DNA of 64,000 nucleotides, taken from Sphingomonas sp. 8AM (GTDB lineage: Bacteria > Pseudomonadota > Alphaproteobacteria > Sphingomonadales > Sphingomonadaceae). A program made the translations under genes and the position numbers. Positions within the stretch are counted from its first letter, which is position 1, and the number at the start of each line of letters is the position of its first letter. The notes beneath the pieces are model-generated. The model was given only the letters and a program-made list of their open reading frames with translations. It did no database searches and was not told where the DNA came from. The stretch is from contig NZ_LR733844.1 of NCBI RefSeq assembly GCF_902506455.1, positions 3,436,759 through 3,500,758 of the forward strand, read 5' to 3'. Positions 7,602 to 16,051 of this stretch are shown piece after piece.

Positions 7602-8018
7602 TCAAGCAACTTCGATCACATCCGTCGCCTCCGGGAGCAGCGCGTCGCCGGTGCGCCAGGAAACCTTCCGCATCTTCAAGGCCCTGCTGTACAACGGGCG
7701 CGGCGGATCGAACCCGGTGACTGCCTTGTAGTCCGCGGCATAATCGGCCTGTACCTCCGCCGCCGATTTCTCGACGTCGATCCGGGCGCGCAACAGAATA
7801 CCTAGCTCGATCACGATGGTCGCGATCACCACTGCCTTTCGCTGCGCCGCGCTGAGTTCAGGGCCGGCGACCAGCGCGCCGAGGACGGCGAAGATCATGC
7901 CGTGGATCGTCAGCATCGCGTCCTTGTACTGGGCCCAGATGCTGTCGATTCGTTGGCGATGTTGGGCCTCGATCTGCAACAGTCCCAGCAGATCGTCTCT
8001 GCGCTGCTTGTCCACCAC
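7602..8018 (-). CDS. Hypothetical two-helix membrane protein
   Basis: 138 residues from a GTG at 8018, chosen because GAGGAG sits seven bases upstream; the frame further upstream lacks a convincing start. An N-terminal charged helix (DKQRRDDLLGLLQIEAQHRQRID) is followed by two membrane helices (about LTIHGMIFAVLGALVAG and AVVIATIVIELGILL), then a soluble tail. The layout suggests an inner membrane protein with a cytoplasmic coiled coil. I do not recognise the family. It lies between tRNA-Gly and the GTA cluster. Confidence 0.65.
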   Translation of the reverse strand: MVDKQRRDDLLGLLQIEAQHRQRIDSIWAQYKDAMLTIHGMIFAVLGALVAGPELSAAQRKAVVIATIVIELGILLRARIDVEKSAAEVQADYAADYKAVTGFDPPRPLYSRALKMRKVSWRTGDALLPEATDVIEVA

Positions 8019-8125
8019 TCCGCTTCTCCTCGCTGCCCCGCGCTGGATACGCACCGGCCGACGGAGAACAGCACGAACTGGACCGCCCGGATCAAGCAGC
8101 GTCTTTTTCAAGCCGATGATGAGAG

Positions 8126-8199
8126 TGGAGCGGGTAACGGGAATCGAACCCGTGTATTCAGCTTGGAAGGCTGCTGTACTACCATTGTACTATACCCGC
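8126..8199 (-). tRNA. tRNA-Gly(TCC)
   Basis: The minus strand folds as a full cloverleaf: acceptor GCGGGTA with TACCCGC, anticodon loop CTTCCAA (anticodon TCC), T arm GGTTCGATTCC, and an encoded CCA end. It reads Gly codons GGA and GGG. It lies between the DEAD-box helicase and the small membrane protein gene. Confidence 0.97.
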
Positions 8200-8256
8200 G
8201 CTGCGGGTGCCCCTGCCACGAACCGTCACCGCCGGTCAACCCGGCGGTGGATCGGA

Positions 8257-9684
8257 TCAGTAGCGCAGCCCGACGTTCAGGAAGTTCGGCACCGGCCCGT
8301 TCCAGCCGCCGTCGTCGGCCGCCTCGGCCACCACCGGCGCGCGCTCGCGATCCCGCTCACGCCCGCGCGGACGCTCGTCCTGCTCGCGCCGGGTCCGCTC
8401 ACGCCGGGGCGCTTCCTCGCGCGGCTGGGCGCGCGGCGCTTCCTCGCGCACGTCGACCCGCGGCGCTTCCTCGCGCGCCACGACCCGCGGCGCCTCGTCC
8501 ACGACGCGCTCGCGCCGTCGCCCGCTGCGCTCGCGGCGCGGGGCTTCCTCGGCCGGCGCCTCGGGCACATCGGCGACCCGCGCGATCTTCTGCCCGGTCA
8601 GCTTCTCGATATTCTCGATATTCTCGGCGTCGTCCGGGCCGACGAACGTATAGGCGATCCCGGTCGCGCCGCCGCGCCCGGTGCGCCCGATGCGATGGAC
8701 GTAATCGTCGGGGTGCCACGGCGCGTCATAGTTGAAGACGTGGCTCACGCCCTTCACGTCCAGCCCGCGCGCCGCGACGTCGCTGGCGACCAGGATGTTG
8801 ATATCGCCCTTCTTGAACCGCTCCAGCTCGGCGACTCGCGCCGGCTGGTCCATGTCGCCATGGATTTCGCCGCTGGAGAAGCCGTTTTCCTTCAGGCTTT
8901 TGTTCAGCTCGCGCACCGTCGTCTTGCGGTTGCAGAAGATGATCGCGGTGCGCACCTCCTCCTGCCCCAGCAGCGCGCGCAACGCCTTGCGCTTTTCCGA
9001 GGACGGCCCCTTCACCGGCACCACCCACTGGGTGATGTTGATGTTGGTCGATGCGGGGCGCGCGACCTCGATCGTCTTGGGATTGTTGAGGAAGCGGTCG
9101 GCCAGCTTCTTGATTGGCGCGGGCATCGTCGCCGAGAACAGCAACGTCTGGCGCTGCGCGGGCAGCTTGGTGCAGATTTCCTCGATATCGGGGATGAACC
9201 CCATGTCGAGCATCCGGTCGGCCTCGTCGATCACCAGCATCGAACAGCCGGTCAGCAGGATCTTGCCGCGCCCGAACAGGTCCATCAGGCGGCCGGGGGT
9301 CGCGATCAGCACGTCGACGCCCTTTTCCAGCGCCTTGACCTGATCGCCCATCTGCACGCCGCCGATCAGCAGCGCCATGCTCAGCTTGTGATACTTGCCA
9401 TAGGTCTCGAAATTCTCGGCGACCTGCGCGGCCAGTTCGCGCGTCGGCTCCAGGATCAGGCTGCGCGGCATCCGCGCGCGGCTGCGCCCCTGCGCCAGGA
9501 TGTCGATCATCGGCAGCACGAAGCTGGCGGTCTTGCCCGTGCCGGTCTGCGCGATGCCGATGATGTCGCGCATCATCAACACCGGCGGGATCGCGCTCGC
9601 CTGGATCGGCGTCGGCTCGGTATAGCCGGTGTCGCCGACGGCGCGAAGGAGTTCGTCAGAAAGGCCGAGGTCGGCAAAGCTCAT
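8257..9684 (-). CDS. DEAD-box ATP-dependent RNA helicase (RhlE-like)
   Basis: 475 residues from ATG 9684 (MSFADLGLSDELLRAVG). Motifs are complete: Q motif TPIQ near residue 25, Walker A AQTGTGKT (45-52), PTRELA, DEAD (153-156), SAT (184-186) and HRIGRTGRGG. After the two RecA domains (to about 375) comes a charged, disordered tail with REEAPR units repeated about every nine residues, probably for RNA binding. It would unwind structured RNA in ribosome assembly or mRNA decay. The longer upstream frame is rejected because it lacks a plausible ribosome site. Confidence 0.93.
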   Translation of the reverse strand: MSFADLGLSDELLRAVGDTGYTEPTPIQASAIPPVLMMRDIIGIAQTGTGKTASFVLPMIDILAQGRSRARMPRSLILEPTRELAAQVAENFETYGKYHKLSMALLIGGVQMGDQVKALEKGVDVLIATPGRLMDLFGRGKILLTGCSMLVIDEADRMLDMGFIPDIEEICTKLPAQRQTLLFSATMPAPIKKLADRFLNNPKTIEVARPASTNINITQWVVPVKGPSSEKRKALRALLGQEEVRTAIIFCNRKTTVRELNKSLKENGFSSGEIHGDMDQPARVAELERFKKGDINILVASDVAARGLDVKGVSHVFNYDAPWHPDDYVHRIGRTGRGGATGIAYTFVGPDDAENIENIEKLTGQKIARVADVPEAPAEEAPRRERSGRRRERVVDEAPRVVAREEAPRVDVREEAPRAQPREEAPRRERTRREQDERPRGRERDRERAPVVAEAADDGGWNGPVPNFLNVGLRY

Positions 9685-9796
9685 GCGGATGTCCGGGCTG
9701 TCGGGCGGCGCGGCGTGGCGGTTCCCATCGCTCCCCGCGCTTCCCGATCCACGGCGCAAAGTCAAGGAATTTGCGCCCGCGCCGCCTTGTGGCGGG

Positions 9797-10270
9797 CTAT
9801 TTCCTGGCCGTTCGCGGGACCAGCGCACGAAAACGCGTGACCGCGCAATAGGCGCCCGATCGCGAGCGGATGCCGTCGCGCCGCGCGCACAATTGCCCGT
9901 CGGCGGTCGGCTTCAGGTAGAAACCGCGATAGAAATCAAGCGTCGGGCAATCGTCGTCCAGCTTGGCGCGAATGCGCCGCGCGCCCCCCACCACCAGGTC
10001 GACCTCCCCCTCGCGCTCCACCGCCGCCCCGGTCAGCGCGCTCATCACCACGCATTCCGGCCCTTTTTTCTCGTCCCAGCGCACCAGCGGCGCGGCCGGG
10101 GCGCCACGCCCGCGCATCGGGGCGGGCGACACGCGCGGCACGCGGATGATCAGCCGCTCGTGGATCGTCAGCTGCGCATACTCGACACCGTCGAGCTGCG
10201 GCGGGCTTGCCGACAGCACGAACGGCGCCGCCGATGCGAGCAGCAGGATGGACGAGTCACGCAAGGTCAT
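9797..10270 (-). CDS. Hypothetical exported protein
   Basis: 157 residues from ATG 10270 with a signal peptide (about residues 1-22, LLLASAAPFVLSAS). The mature part has repeated beta-like segments and four Cys (DDDCPTLDFYRGFYLK, GQLCARRDG, AYCAVTRFR), so disulfides are possible. It would be periplasmic or attached outside. The family is not recognised. The frame continues upstream by another 275 codons on the minus strand, but that part lies over the FAD oxidase gene and is rejected. No strong ribosome site is seen, so the start is uncertain. Confidence 0.65.
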   Translation of the reverse strand: MTLRDSSILLLASAAPFVLSASPPQLDGVEYAQLTIHERLIIRVPRVSPAPMRGRGAPAAPLVRWDEKKGPECVVMSALTGAAVEREGEVDLVVGGARRIRAKLDDDCPTLDFYRGFYLKPTADGQLCARRDGIRSRSGAYCAVTRFRALVPRTARK

Positions 10271-10351
10271 CTTGGGGCAGCAGCACTGACCATCGCCGGT
10301 TGAACACCTGATGAATTGGACGCACATCGCGCGACAACCAAGAGAAATCGC

Positions 10352-11812
10352 ATGAGCATCGCCACCGACCCCACCGCACTTCACCGCCTTGCCGACCGCC
10401 TTGCGCCGCAGGTGGAGCCACGCACGATCGTCACCGATCCCGACACGATCGCGCCGCTGCTGATCGACTGGCGCCGGCGCTTCCATGGCGAGGCCCGATT
10501 GCTGCTCGTCCCCGCCTCGGTCGCGGAAGTGCAGGCGATCGTCCGTGCGGCGCGCGCGGAACGCGTGCCGTTGGTGCCGCAGGGCGGCAACAGCTCGATG
10601 GTCGGCGGCGCGACCCCGCCCGGCGACGGCGGCGCCGCGATCCTGTCGCTGCGCCGGCTCAACCGCGTCCGCGCGCTCGACGGCGACGCCGGGCTGGCGG
10701 TTGCCGAGGCCGGGGTGATCCTGTCCGATCTCCACGCCGCGGCGCTTGCACAAGGGCGCCGCTTCCCGTTGTCGCTCGGCGCGAAGGGCGTCGCGACCAT
10801 TGGCGGGCTGGTGTCGACCAACGCCGGCGGCACGCAGGTGCTGCGCTTCGGAACGATGCGTACGCTGGTCGCGGGAGTAGAGGCGGTGCTGCCGGACGGA
10901 TCGCTGTACGACGGCCTGTCCGCACTCAAGAAGGACAATCGCGGTTATGACCTCGACCAATTGCTGATCGGCGCGGAAGGCACGCTCGGCGTCGTCACCG
11001 CCGCGACGCTGCGGCTGGTGCCCGCGGTCGCGGCGCGCTGCGTGGCATGGGTGGGCGTCGCCTCGCCCGCCGCGGCGCTGACGCTGCTCCGCCACTTCCA
11101 GCGCGCCACCGCGGCGCTGGAGAGTTTCGAGCTGCTCCCCGCCGAATCACTTGTCGCGGTGCTCACCCATATTCCCGGCACGCGCGCGCCGCTGGCCGGC
11201 GACCACTCGTGGCACGTCTTGCTCGAAGTCACCGCCGACACCCTCGACGACGACCCCGCCGCGCTGGTCGAGCGCGTCCTCGCCGCCGCGCTGGCGGATG
11301 GCGTCGCCGCCGACGCGACGCTCGCCGCCAGCGAGGCGCAGGCCGAGGCATTCTGGCGAATCCGCGATTCAATTTCCGATGCCGAGCGCGCGACCGGTCC
11401 CGCCGCGCAGCACGACATCTCGGTCCCGGTCGAGGCGATGCCGCGCTTCATGGTCGAGGCCGCGGCGGCGTGCGACGCGCGCTTCCCCGGCACGCATGCC
11501 TCGGGGTTCGGGCATCTCGGCGACGGCAACGTCCATTTCCACGTCCGCGCCGCGCCCGGCACCGATCCCGCGCTTTGGTATGCCGAGCAGGTCCCGGTCG
11601 TCTCCGCCTTCGTCCACGACCTCGTCGTCGCGGCCGGCGGGTCGATCTCGGCAGAGCATGGCATCGGGCAGATGAAGCGCCGCGAGCTCGAACGGCTCGG
11701 CCCGCCCGCGCGGCTGTGGGCGTTGCGCGCGATCAAGCGCGCCTTCGATCCCGACGAGCTGTTCAACCCGGGAAAGCTCGTCACGCTTGCGCCCGACGCG
11801 CCCATTCAATAG
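10352..11812 (+). CDS. FAD-binding oxidoreductase, GlcD / D-2-hydroxyacid dehydrogenase type
   Basis: 486 residues from ATG 10352, after AAGAGAAA. The N-terminal FAD_binding_4 domain shows PLVPQGGNSSMVGGATP and GGLVSTNAGGTQVLRFG; the C-terminal FAD-oxidase domain ends with ISAEHGIGQMKRRELERLGP, where His and Glu of this family hold the flavin and substrate. Relatives oxidise D-lactate, D-2-hydroxyglutarate or glycolate and pass electrons to a quinone or flavoprotein. The substrate cannot be told from the sequence. It stands alone, 82 bases before the SapC gene. Confidence 0.9.
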   Translation: MSIATDPTALHRLADRLAPQVEPRTIVTDPDTIAPLLIDWRRRFHGEARLLLVPASVAEVQAIVRAARAERVPLVPQGGNSSMVGGATPPGDGGAAILSLRRLNRVRALDGDAGLAVAEAGVILSDLHAAALAQGRRFPLSLGAKGVATIGGLVSTNAGGTQVLRFGTMRTLVAGVEAVLPDGSLYDGLSALKKDNRGYDLDQLLIGAEGTLGVVTAATLRLVPAVAARCVAWVGVASPAAALTLLRHFQRATAALESFELLPAESLVAVLTHIPGTRAPLAGDHSWHVLLEVTADTLDDDPAALVERVLAAALADGVAADATLAASEAQAEAFWRIRDSISDAERATGPAAQHDISVPVEAMPRFMVEAAAACDARFPGTHASGFGHLGDGNVHFHVRAAPGTDPALWYAEQVPVVSAFVHDLVVAAGGSISAEHGIGQMKRRELERLGPPARLWALRAIKRAFDPDELFNPGKLVTLAPDAPIQ

Positions 11813-11894
11813 CACCGGCGCGGTCCGGGGGGACGGCAGGACGTGACGTCCCCTTGCGCGAATGCACACGATACCGTCCGTTCTGGAGATTCCC

Positions 11895-12662
11895 ATGGCC
11901 AGCGCGCCACAACTTCCGCTTTTCTACAACGGCCTCGAACCGCTTTCGAGCGAGGTTCACGCCGACTTCAAGGTGAAGCCGTCCGACACCGCGCCGTTCC
12001 TGGTCAATCAGCATGCGATCCCCGTCACGGTCGAGGAATTCCCGCTGATCCAGCGGCATATGCCCATCGTCTTCTCGTCGGGCGAAGATGCGATTCCGAT
12101 CGCGCTGATGGGCCTGAACGAGGGCGTCAACGTCTTCATCTCCGAAGAAGGCCGGTTGATCGACGAGACGATCTACGTCCCCGCCTACATCCGTCGCTAC
12201 CCCTACATGCTGGCCCGCCTGCGCCCTGACACCGACGAGCTGTCGCTGTGCTTCGATCCGTCGTCGCCGACGATCGGCGCGTTCGACGAGGGCGATGCGC
12301 TGTTCACCGATGGCCAGCCGTCGGAGCTGACGCAGAACATCCTCAAGTTCAACGAGAACTTCGAGCAGGCCGCGGCGCGCACCGGCCAGTTCATGAAGGA
12401 GATCAAGGAACTCGACCTGCTCATGGAGGGTGAGGTCACCATCCAGCAGGACGGGATCGAGCAGCCGTTCGTGTACCGCGGTTTCCAGATGATCGACGAG
12501 AAGAAGCTGTCGGAGCTGCGCGGCGACCAGCTGCGCAAGATCTCGCAGTCGGGAATGCTCCCGCTGCTCTACGCGCACCTGTTCTCGCTGGCGCTGATGC
12601 GCGAGATCTTCGCGCGGCAGGTCAAGCTGGGCAAGATGCCACAGCCGCAGCTCAACGCCTGA
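11895..12662 (+). CDS. SapC family protein
   Basis: 255 residues from ATG 11895 (MASAPQLPLFYNGLEPLS), with TGGAGA upstream. It carries the SapC family signature: FKVKPSDTAPFLVNQHAIPVT, then IPIALMGLNEGVNVFI and VPAYIRRYPYMLAR. The family takes its name from an S-layer-associated Campylobacter gene. In sphingomonads it occurs as a single cytosolic protein of unknown role, often near TonB or tryptophan halogenase genes, which are not present here. No signal peptide or membrane helix is visible. It is 14 bases before the cytochrome b561 gene and may be co-transcribed. Confidence 0.88.
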   Translation: MASAPQLPLFYNGLEPLSSEVHADFKVKPSDTAPFLVNQHAIPVTVEEFPLIQRHMPIVFSSGEDAIPIALMGLNEGVNVFISEEGRLIDETIYVPAYIRRYPYMLARLRPDTDELSLCFDPSSPTIGAFDEGDALFTDGQPSELTQNILKFNENFEQAAARTGQFMKEIKELDLLMEGEVTIQQDGIEQPFVYRGFQMIDEKKLSELRGDQLRKISQSGMLPLLYAHLFSLALMREIFARQVKLGKMPQPQLNA

Positions 12663-12676
12663 CGAAAGGCACCGCG

Positions 12677-13225
12677 ATGGCCACCCGACTGCCCGTGAAC
12701 GAGCGTTACTCCACGGTGGCCATCGCTTTTCACTGGACGATCGCGTTGCTCGTGATCGTCAACCTGATCGTCGGCATCGGGCATGACGCGGTGCCGACGC
12801 TCCGGGCCTGGATGCCCGGCCACAAGGCGATCGGCATCACCGTGCTGGCGCTCACCGTGCTGCGTGTCGCGTGGCGATTGCTGCATCGCCCGCCGCCGCT
12901 GCCCGCGTTCACCCCCGCATGGGAGCGTGGTGTCGCCCATGCGACGCACTGGACGCTCTATGCGCTTCTGCTGCTGATGCCGCTGTCGGGCTGGGCGATG
13001 GTTTCCGGCCCCGAGGGGCGCCGGCCGCTCAGCTGGTTCGGCGTCGCAGACGTACCCTACCTTCCCGTGGACGCAACCGGCGCGAGCGCCGGGCACGAGG
13101 CGCATGAGATCCTCGGCTGGACCATGCTCGCACTGGTCGTGCTCCACATCGCCGCCGCGCTGCGCCACCATCTGATCCTGCGCGATTCGATCCTGCTCCG
13201 CATCCTGCCGCGCGGCGCGCGTTAG
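12677..13225 (+). CDS. Cytochrome b561 family protein
   Basis: 182 residues with four membrane helices: FHWTIALLVIVNLIVGIG, AIGITVLALTVLRVAW, THWTLYALLLLMPLSGWAM and ILGWTMLALVVLHIAAAL. His residues in FHW, GHK, ATHW and VLHI are the expected ligands for two b hemes. Such inner-membrane proteins pass electrons between the quinone pool and periplasmic partners or superoxide. Start ATG 12677 follows GAAAGG. No partner gene is adjacent. Confidence 0.9.
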   Translation: MATRLPVNERYSTVAIAFHWTIALLVIVNLIVGIGHDAVPTLRAWMPGHKAIGITVLALTVLRVAWRLLHRPPPLPAFTPAWERGVAHATHWTLYALLLLMPLSGWAMVSGPEGRRPLSWFGVADVPYLPVDATGASAGHEAHEILGWTMLALVVLHIAAALRHHLILRDSILLRILPRGAR

Positions 13226-13274
13226 CACGGCGCGGTAATTCATCGCACGCTTTGAACCTTTTGCAGCCCGCCTC

Positions 13275-13302
13275 TTGCAACCAAAAGCAGGCTCCCTAAG
13301 TT
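13275..13302 (+). promoter_or_regulatory. Predicted promoter for the small RNA
   Basis: TTGCAA at 13275-13280 and TAAGTT at 13297-13302 are spaced by 16 bases, close to a housekeeping sigma promoter of alphaproteobacteria (CTTGCAA type -35). The expected start site, about 13309, falls two bases before the first hairpin of the candidate RNA. Confidence 0.5.
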
Positions 13303-13308
13303 AACTGT

Positions 13309-13411
13309 GTACGGCGCTCGTGTCCCCCCTTTCGCGAGCCCGTATGACACGCTTCGGCGTGTCTCCTCCCTGAACCTTGGCCACCGGGTGCGTGCATCCG
13401 GTGGTTTTTTT
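13309..13411 (+). ncRNA. Candidate trans-acting small RNA with C-rich anti-Shine-Dalgarno loops
   Basis: About 103 nt between convergent genes with no plausible reading frame. Hairpin 1 pairs ACGG and GCTCG (13311-13320) with CGAGC and CCGT (13335-13343), exposing a CCCCCC loop. Hairpin 2 is GACACGC-TTCG-GCGTGTC (13346-13363). A single-stranded TCCTCCC (13364-13370) follows, then a strong terminator. Three hairpins with exposed CUCCUCCC-type sites is the layout of alphaproteobacterial regulators such as the alpha-r14 and CcsR families, which block ribosome binding sites. Assignment to a known family is not certain. Confidence 0.6.
13381..13411 (+). terminator. Rho-independent terminator of the small RNA
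   Basis: CCACCGG (13381-13387) pairs with CCGGTGG (13398-13404), followed by seven T (13405-13411). The T tract is only on the plus strand, so it does not serve hutG, which is transcribed toward it from the right. Confidence 0.88.
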
Positions 13412-13422
13412 ATGTTCCTGCC

Positions 13423-14274
13423 TTATTCGGCAGCGTCGGCGATCGGCGCAGCGACCGCACCGTCGGCGAGCGCCTGCCCGGTCAGTGCATCGATTACCGC
13501 GCGCAACATGCGCGCCGTCGCTGCCGCCCCCACGCCCGGCTGGTCGAGCCGCCGGTCGAGATAGAGCGCCCGGTCGATCTCGAGCTGGATGGCATGAATG
13601 CCGATCTGCGGGGCGGCATGTCGTTCGAGGATATGCCCGCCCGCATAGGGCGTGTTGAGCATGTGGTGCAGCCCTTCGCGCCCCAGTGCCTCCTCGACGC
13701 AGGCCACGAAGCGCGGGCCCGCGGCACGGCCGAAGCGGTCGCCGATCACCACGCGTGCCCGCCCGCCGGCAATCGGTGGCATCGAATGAACATCGAGCAG
13801 CACCGCGCAGCCGAAACGTGCGCGCGCCGCCGCCAGCACCTGCCCCAGCGTCTCGTGATACGGCCGATGGTCGGCGGCGATCCGTTCCTCGACCTCCGCT
13901 GCGCTCAGCCGGCACCGCCACAATTCGCCCGCCGCCGCGGTGCGCCGCGGCACCAGCCCGATCCCCGCGCGTACCTTCACCGACGCCCCGGCGCCGCGGC
14001 ACGCACCATCGTCGATCAGCGGATCGCGCTCGTGCTCGGCACGGTTCAGGTCGATCCACGCCCGCGGCGCCACCTGAAGCAGCAACGTCTCCCGCTCACG
14101 CGCCGCCAGTGCAATTGCGTCGACGTGACGATCTTCCAGCGCCGCCAGACTCGCCAGCGGCGCACGTAGCGCCATTCGCAACGCCGGAGGGTAGTCGCGC
14201 CCAGCATGCGGCACCGACAGCACCACCGGGCTCTCGGGCAGCATCTCGCCGAACGTGCGGAAGGAAGGGGTCAT
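13423..14274 (-). CDS. N-formylglutamate amidohydrolase family protein
   Basis: 283 residues. The metal-site motifs of the family are visible: VVLSVPHAGRDYP near the N-terminus, ALEDRHVDAIA, WIDLNRAEHERDP, and AVLLDVHSMPPI around residue 160, with HAIQLEIDRALYLD later. Classical members split N-formylglutamate at the end of histidine breakdown (HutG). No hut genes are near, and paralogs of this family often sit alone, so the substrate is open. It is divergent from the CpdR-like gene, an arrangement I recall from other alphaproteobacteria. Confidence 0.88.
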   Translation of the reverse strand: MTPSFRTFGEMLPESPVVLSVPHAGRDYPPALRMALRAPLASLAALEDRHVDAIALAARERETLLLQVAPRAWIDLNRAEHERDPLIDDGACRGAGASVKVRAGIGLVPRRTAAAGELWRCRLSAAEVEERIAADHRPYHETLGQVLAAARARFGCAVLLDVHSMPPIAGGRARVVIGDRFGRAAGPRFVACVEEALGREGLHHMLNTPYAGGHILERHAAPQIGIHAIQLEIDRALYLDRRLDQPGVGAAATARMLRAVIDALTGQALADGAVAAPIADAAE

Positions 14275-14405
14275 TCCGCGCTACCCTATGGAAGCCGCCG
14301 TGCCGCTGCAACGTGTCGTCGTGGAGCAGGCGTTCACCATGTCCGCTGGTGGAAAAATCAACGTCGCTCGGGCATATAAAGCCGCGAACGGGAGTTGTGG
14401 ACGCG

Positions 14406-14783
14406 ATGATACGGATTCTGCTGGCCGAAGACGATGCGGTGATGCGCGAATATCTCGGGCGCGCGCTCGAGCGTTCGGGTTATCACGTCACGTCGGTCGA
14501 TCGCGGCACCGCCGCGCTGCCGTTGCTGGAAAGCGAGCGGTTCGACCTGCTGCTCACCGACATCGTCATGCCCGAGATGGACGGAATCGAGCTGGCGCAA
14601 AAGGCACAGGAACTGGCGCCGGGGATGCGCGTCATGTTCATCACCGGCTTTGCAGCGGTGACGCTGAAGGCCGGCAATGCGATGCCGCAGGCACGCGTCC
14701 TGTCAAAGCCGTTCCACCTGCGCGACCTGGTGCTGGAGGTCGACCGGCTGTTCGACACCGGCACCGCGAACGAGCTGATCTGA
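14406..14783 (+). CDS. cpdR: CpdR-like single-domain response regulator
   Basis: 125 residues, a receiver domain only: ILLAEDD at the start, phospho-acceptor Asp52 in LLTDIVMPEMDG, Thr in MFITGFAA and Lys101 in VLSKPFHL. The DGIELAQKA and FITGFAAVTLKA segments match CpdR. In Caulobacter, unphosphorylated CpdR takes ClpXP to the pole and primes breakdown of CtrA and other targets, so this gene probably links the CckA-ChpT relay to the cell cycle. In Rhodobacter the same relay also influences GTA production. No histidine kinase is adjacent. Confidence 0.8.
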   Translation: MIRILLAEDDAVMREYLGRALERSGYHVTSVDRGTAALPLLESERFDLLLTDIVMPEMDGIELAQKAQELAPGMRVMFITGFAAVTLKAGNAMPQARVLSKPFHLRDLVLEVDRLFDTGTANELI

Positions 14784-14857
14784 CGGCCGCGGCAACAAAA
14801 GCGTAAAAAGCCGCTTGCGCCCCTTCGACCCAGTCGTTAGAGGCGCACCCCTACGGA

Positions 14858-14932
14858 GGGCGTGTAGCTCAGTGGTAGAGCACTGTGTTGACATCGCAGG
14901 GGTCGCAAGTTCAATCCTTGCCACGCCCACCA
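14858..14932 (+). tRNA. tRNA-Val(GAC)
   Basis: Cloverleaf with acceptor GGGCGTG and CACGCCC, D arm GCTC-AGTGGTAGA-GCAC, anticodon stem CTGTG with CGCAG around loop TTGACAT (anticodon GAC), and an encoded CCA end. It reads GTC and GTT Val codons. A strong terminator follows directly. Confidence 0.97.
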
Positions 14933-14935
14933 TCT

Positions 14936-14975
14936 AAAAAAGCCCTGGAGGTCTTCGGACCTCTGGGGCTTTTTT
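14936..14975. terminator. Bidirectional terminator
   Basis: An almost perfect hairpin: six A and GCCCTGGAGGTC (14936-14953), loop TTCG, then its complement ending in six T (14970-14975). It ends tRNA-Val on the plus strand and the methionine synthase operon, which stops at 14997, on the minus strand. Confidence 0.92.
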
Positions 14976-14996
14976 AGTTTTACGTACCCTACGCGA

Positions 14997-16022
14997 TCAG
15001 CCGCCCAGTTCCGCACGAACGAGCGCCGCGCCTGCCGCGAGCGCGCGCAGCTTGCCGCGTGCAACGTCGCGCGCAAGCGGCGCCATGCCACAATTGGTCG
15101 CCGGCAAGAGCTTGTCGGCATTGACGAACGCCAGCGCCTTGCGCAGCGTTTCGGCGACCTGCTCCGGCGTTTCGACCGTGTCGGTCGCCACGTCGATCGC
15201 GCCGACCATCACCTTCTTGCCGCGCACCAGCTCGATCAACTCCATCGGCACGCGCGAATTCTGGCATTCCAGCGAGATGATATCGATCGTCGACGCCTGC
15301 AGATTGGGGAAGGTCTGCTCATATTGCCGCCACTCGGCGCCAAGCGTCTTTTTCCAGTCGGTATTGGCCTTGATCCCATAGCCATAGCAGATGTGCACGG
15401 CGGTCTCGGCGGTCAGCCCTTGGGCGGCGCGTTCCAGCGTCTTGATCCCCCAGTCGTTCGCCTCGTCGAAGAAGACGTTGAACGCCGGCTCGTCGAACTG
15501 GATGATGTCGACGCCGGCCGCCTCCAACTCGCGCGCTTCCTCGTTCAGGATGCAGGCAAACTCCCACGCCAGTTTCTCGCGGCTGCGGTAATGATCGTCA
15601 AAGAGCGTATCGATCATCGTCATCGGCCCGGGCAGCGTCCATTTGATCGGCTGATCGGTTTGCGCGCGCAGGAATTTGGCGTCCTCGACGAACACCGGCG
15701 CCGGGCGCGACACCGCGCCGGTGACGGTCGGCACGCTCGCATCATAACGGTTGCGGATGCGGACCACTTCGCGCTTGGCGAAATCGACGCCGCTCAGATG
15801 CTCGACGAAGGTCGTGACGAAATGTTGACGGGTCTGTTCGCCGTCCCCGACGATCGTGATCCCGGCCCGCCGCTGGTCGTCGACCGCCAGCCGCAACGCG
15901 TCCTGCTTGCCGCCCGCCAGTTCCGCCCCTTCCAGCCGCCATGGCGACCACAAGGTTTCGGGCTGGGCGAGCCACGCAGGTTTGGGCAGGCTGCCCGCGG
16001 TCGTCGTCGGCAATAACGTCAT
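14997..16022 (-). CDS. mesD: Core methionine synthase (MesD-type, folate-independent)
   Basis: 341 residues from ATG 16022 (MTLLPTTTAGSLPKP), about half the size of MetE, so only the catalytic barrel is present. Zinc ligands match MetE: His210 and Cys212 in VHICYG, Glu252 in SLECQNS and Cys311 in TNCGM; Asp178 lies in IIQFDEPA. Core synthases methylate homocysteine without methyl-folate. The MesD family depends on its partner MesX (DUF1852) and oxygen, and a DUF1852 gene lies directly upstream here. Together with the cobalamin riboswitch, this suggests it replaces MetH when B12 is low. Confidence 0.88.
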   Translation of the reverse strand: MTLLPTTTAGSLPKPAWLAQPETLWSPWRLEGAELAGGKQDALRLAVDDQRRAGITIVGDGEQTRQHFVTTFVEHLSGVDFAKREVVRIRNRYDASVPTVTGAVSRPAPVFVEDAKFLRAQTDQPIKWTLPGPMTMIDTLFDDHYRSREKLAWEFACILNEEARELEAAGVDIIQFDEPAFNVFFDEANDWGIKTLERAAQGLTAETAVHICYGYGIKANTDWKKTLGAEWRQYEQTFPNLQASTIDIISLECQNSRVPMELIELVRGKKVMVGAIDVATDTVETPEQVAETLRKALAFVNADKLLPATNCGMAPLARDVARGKLRALAAGAALVRAELGG

Positions 16023-16051
16023 GTTCGATACCTTCCTGGCAAGCGGCTGGA

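Noticed and set aside
10271..11095. Upstream extension of the minus-strand exported protein
   Set aside because: It overlaps the FAD oxidase gene in antisense; the signal peptide marks the start at 10270.
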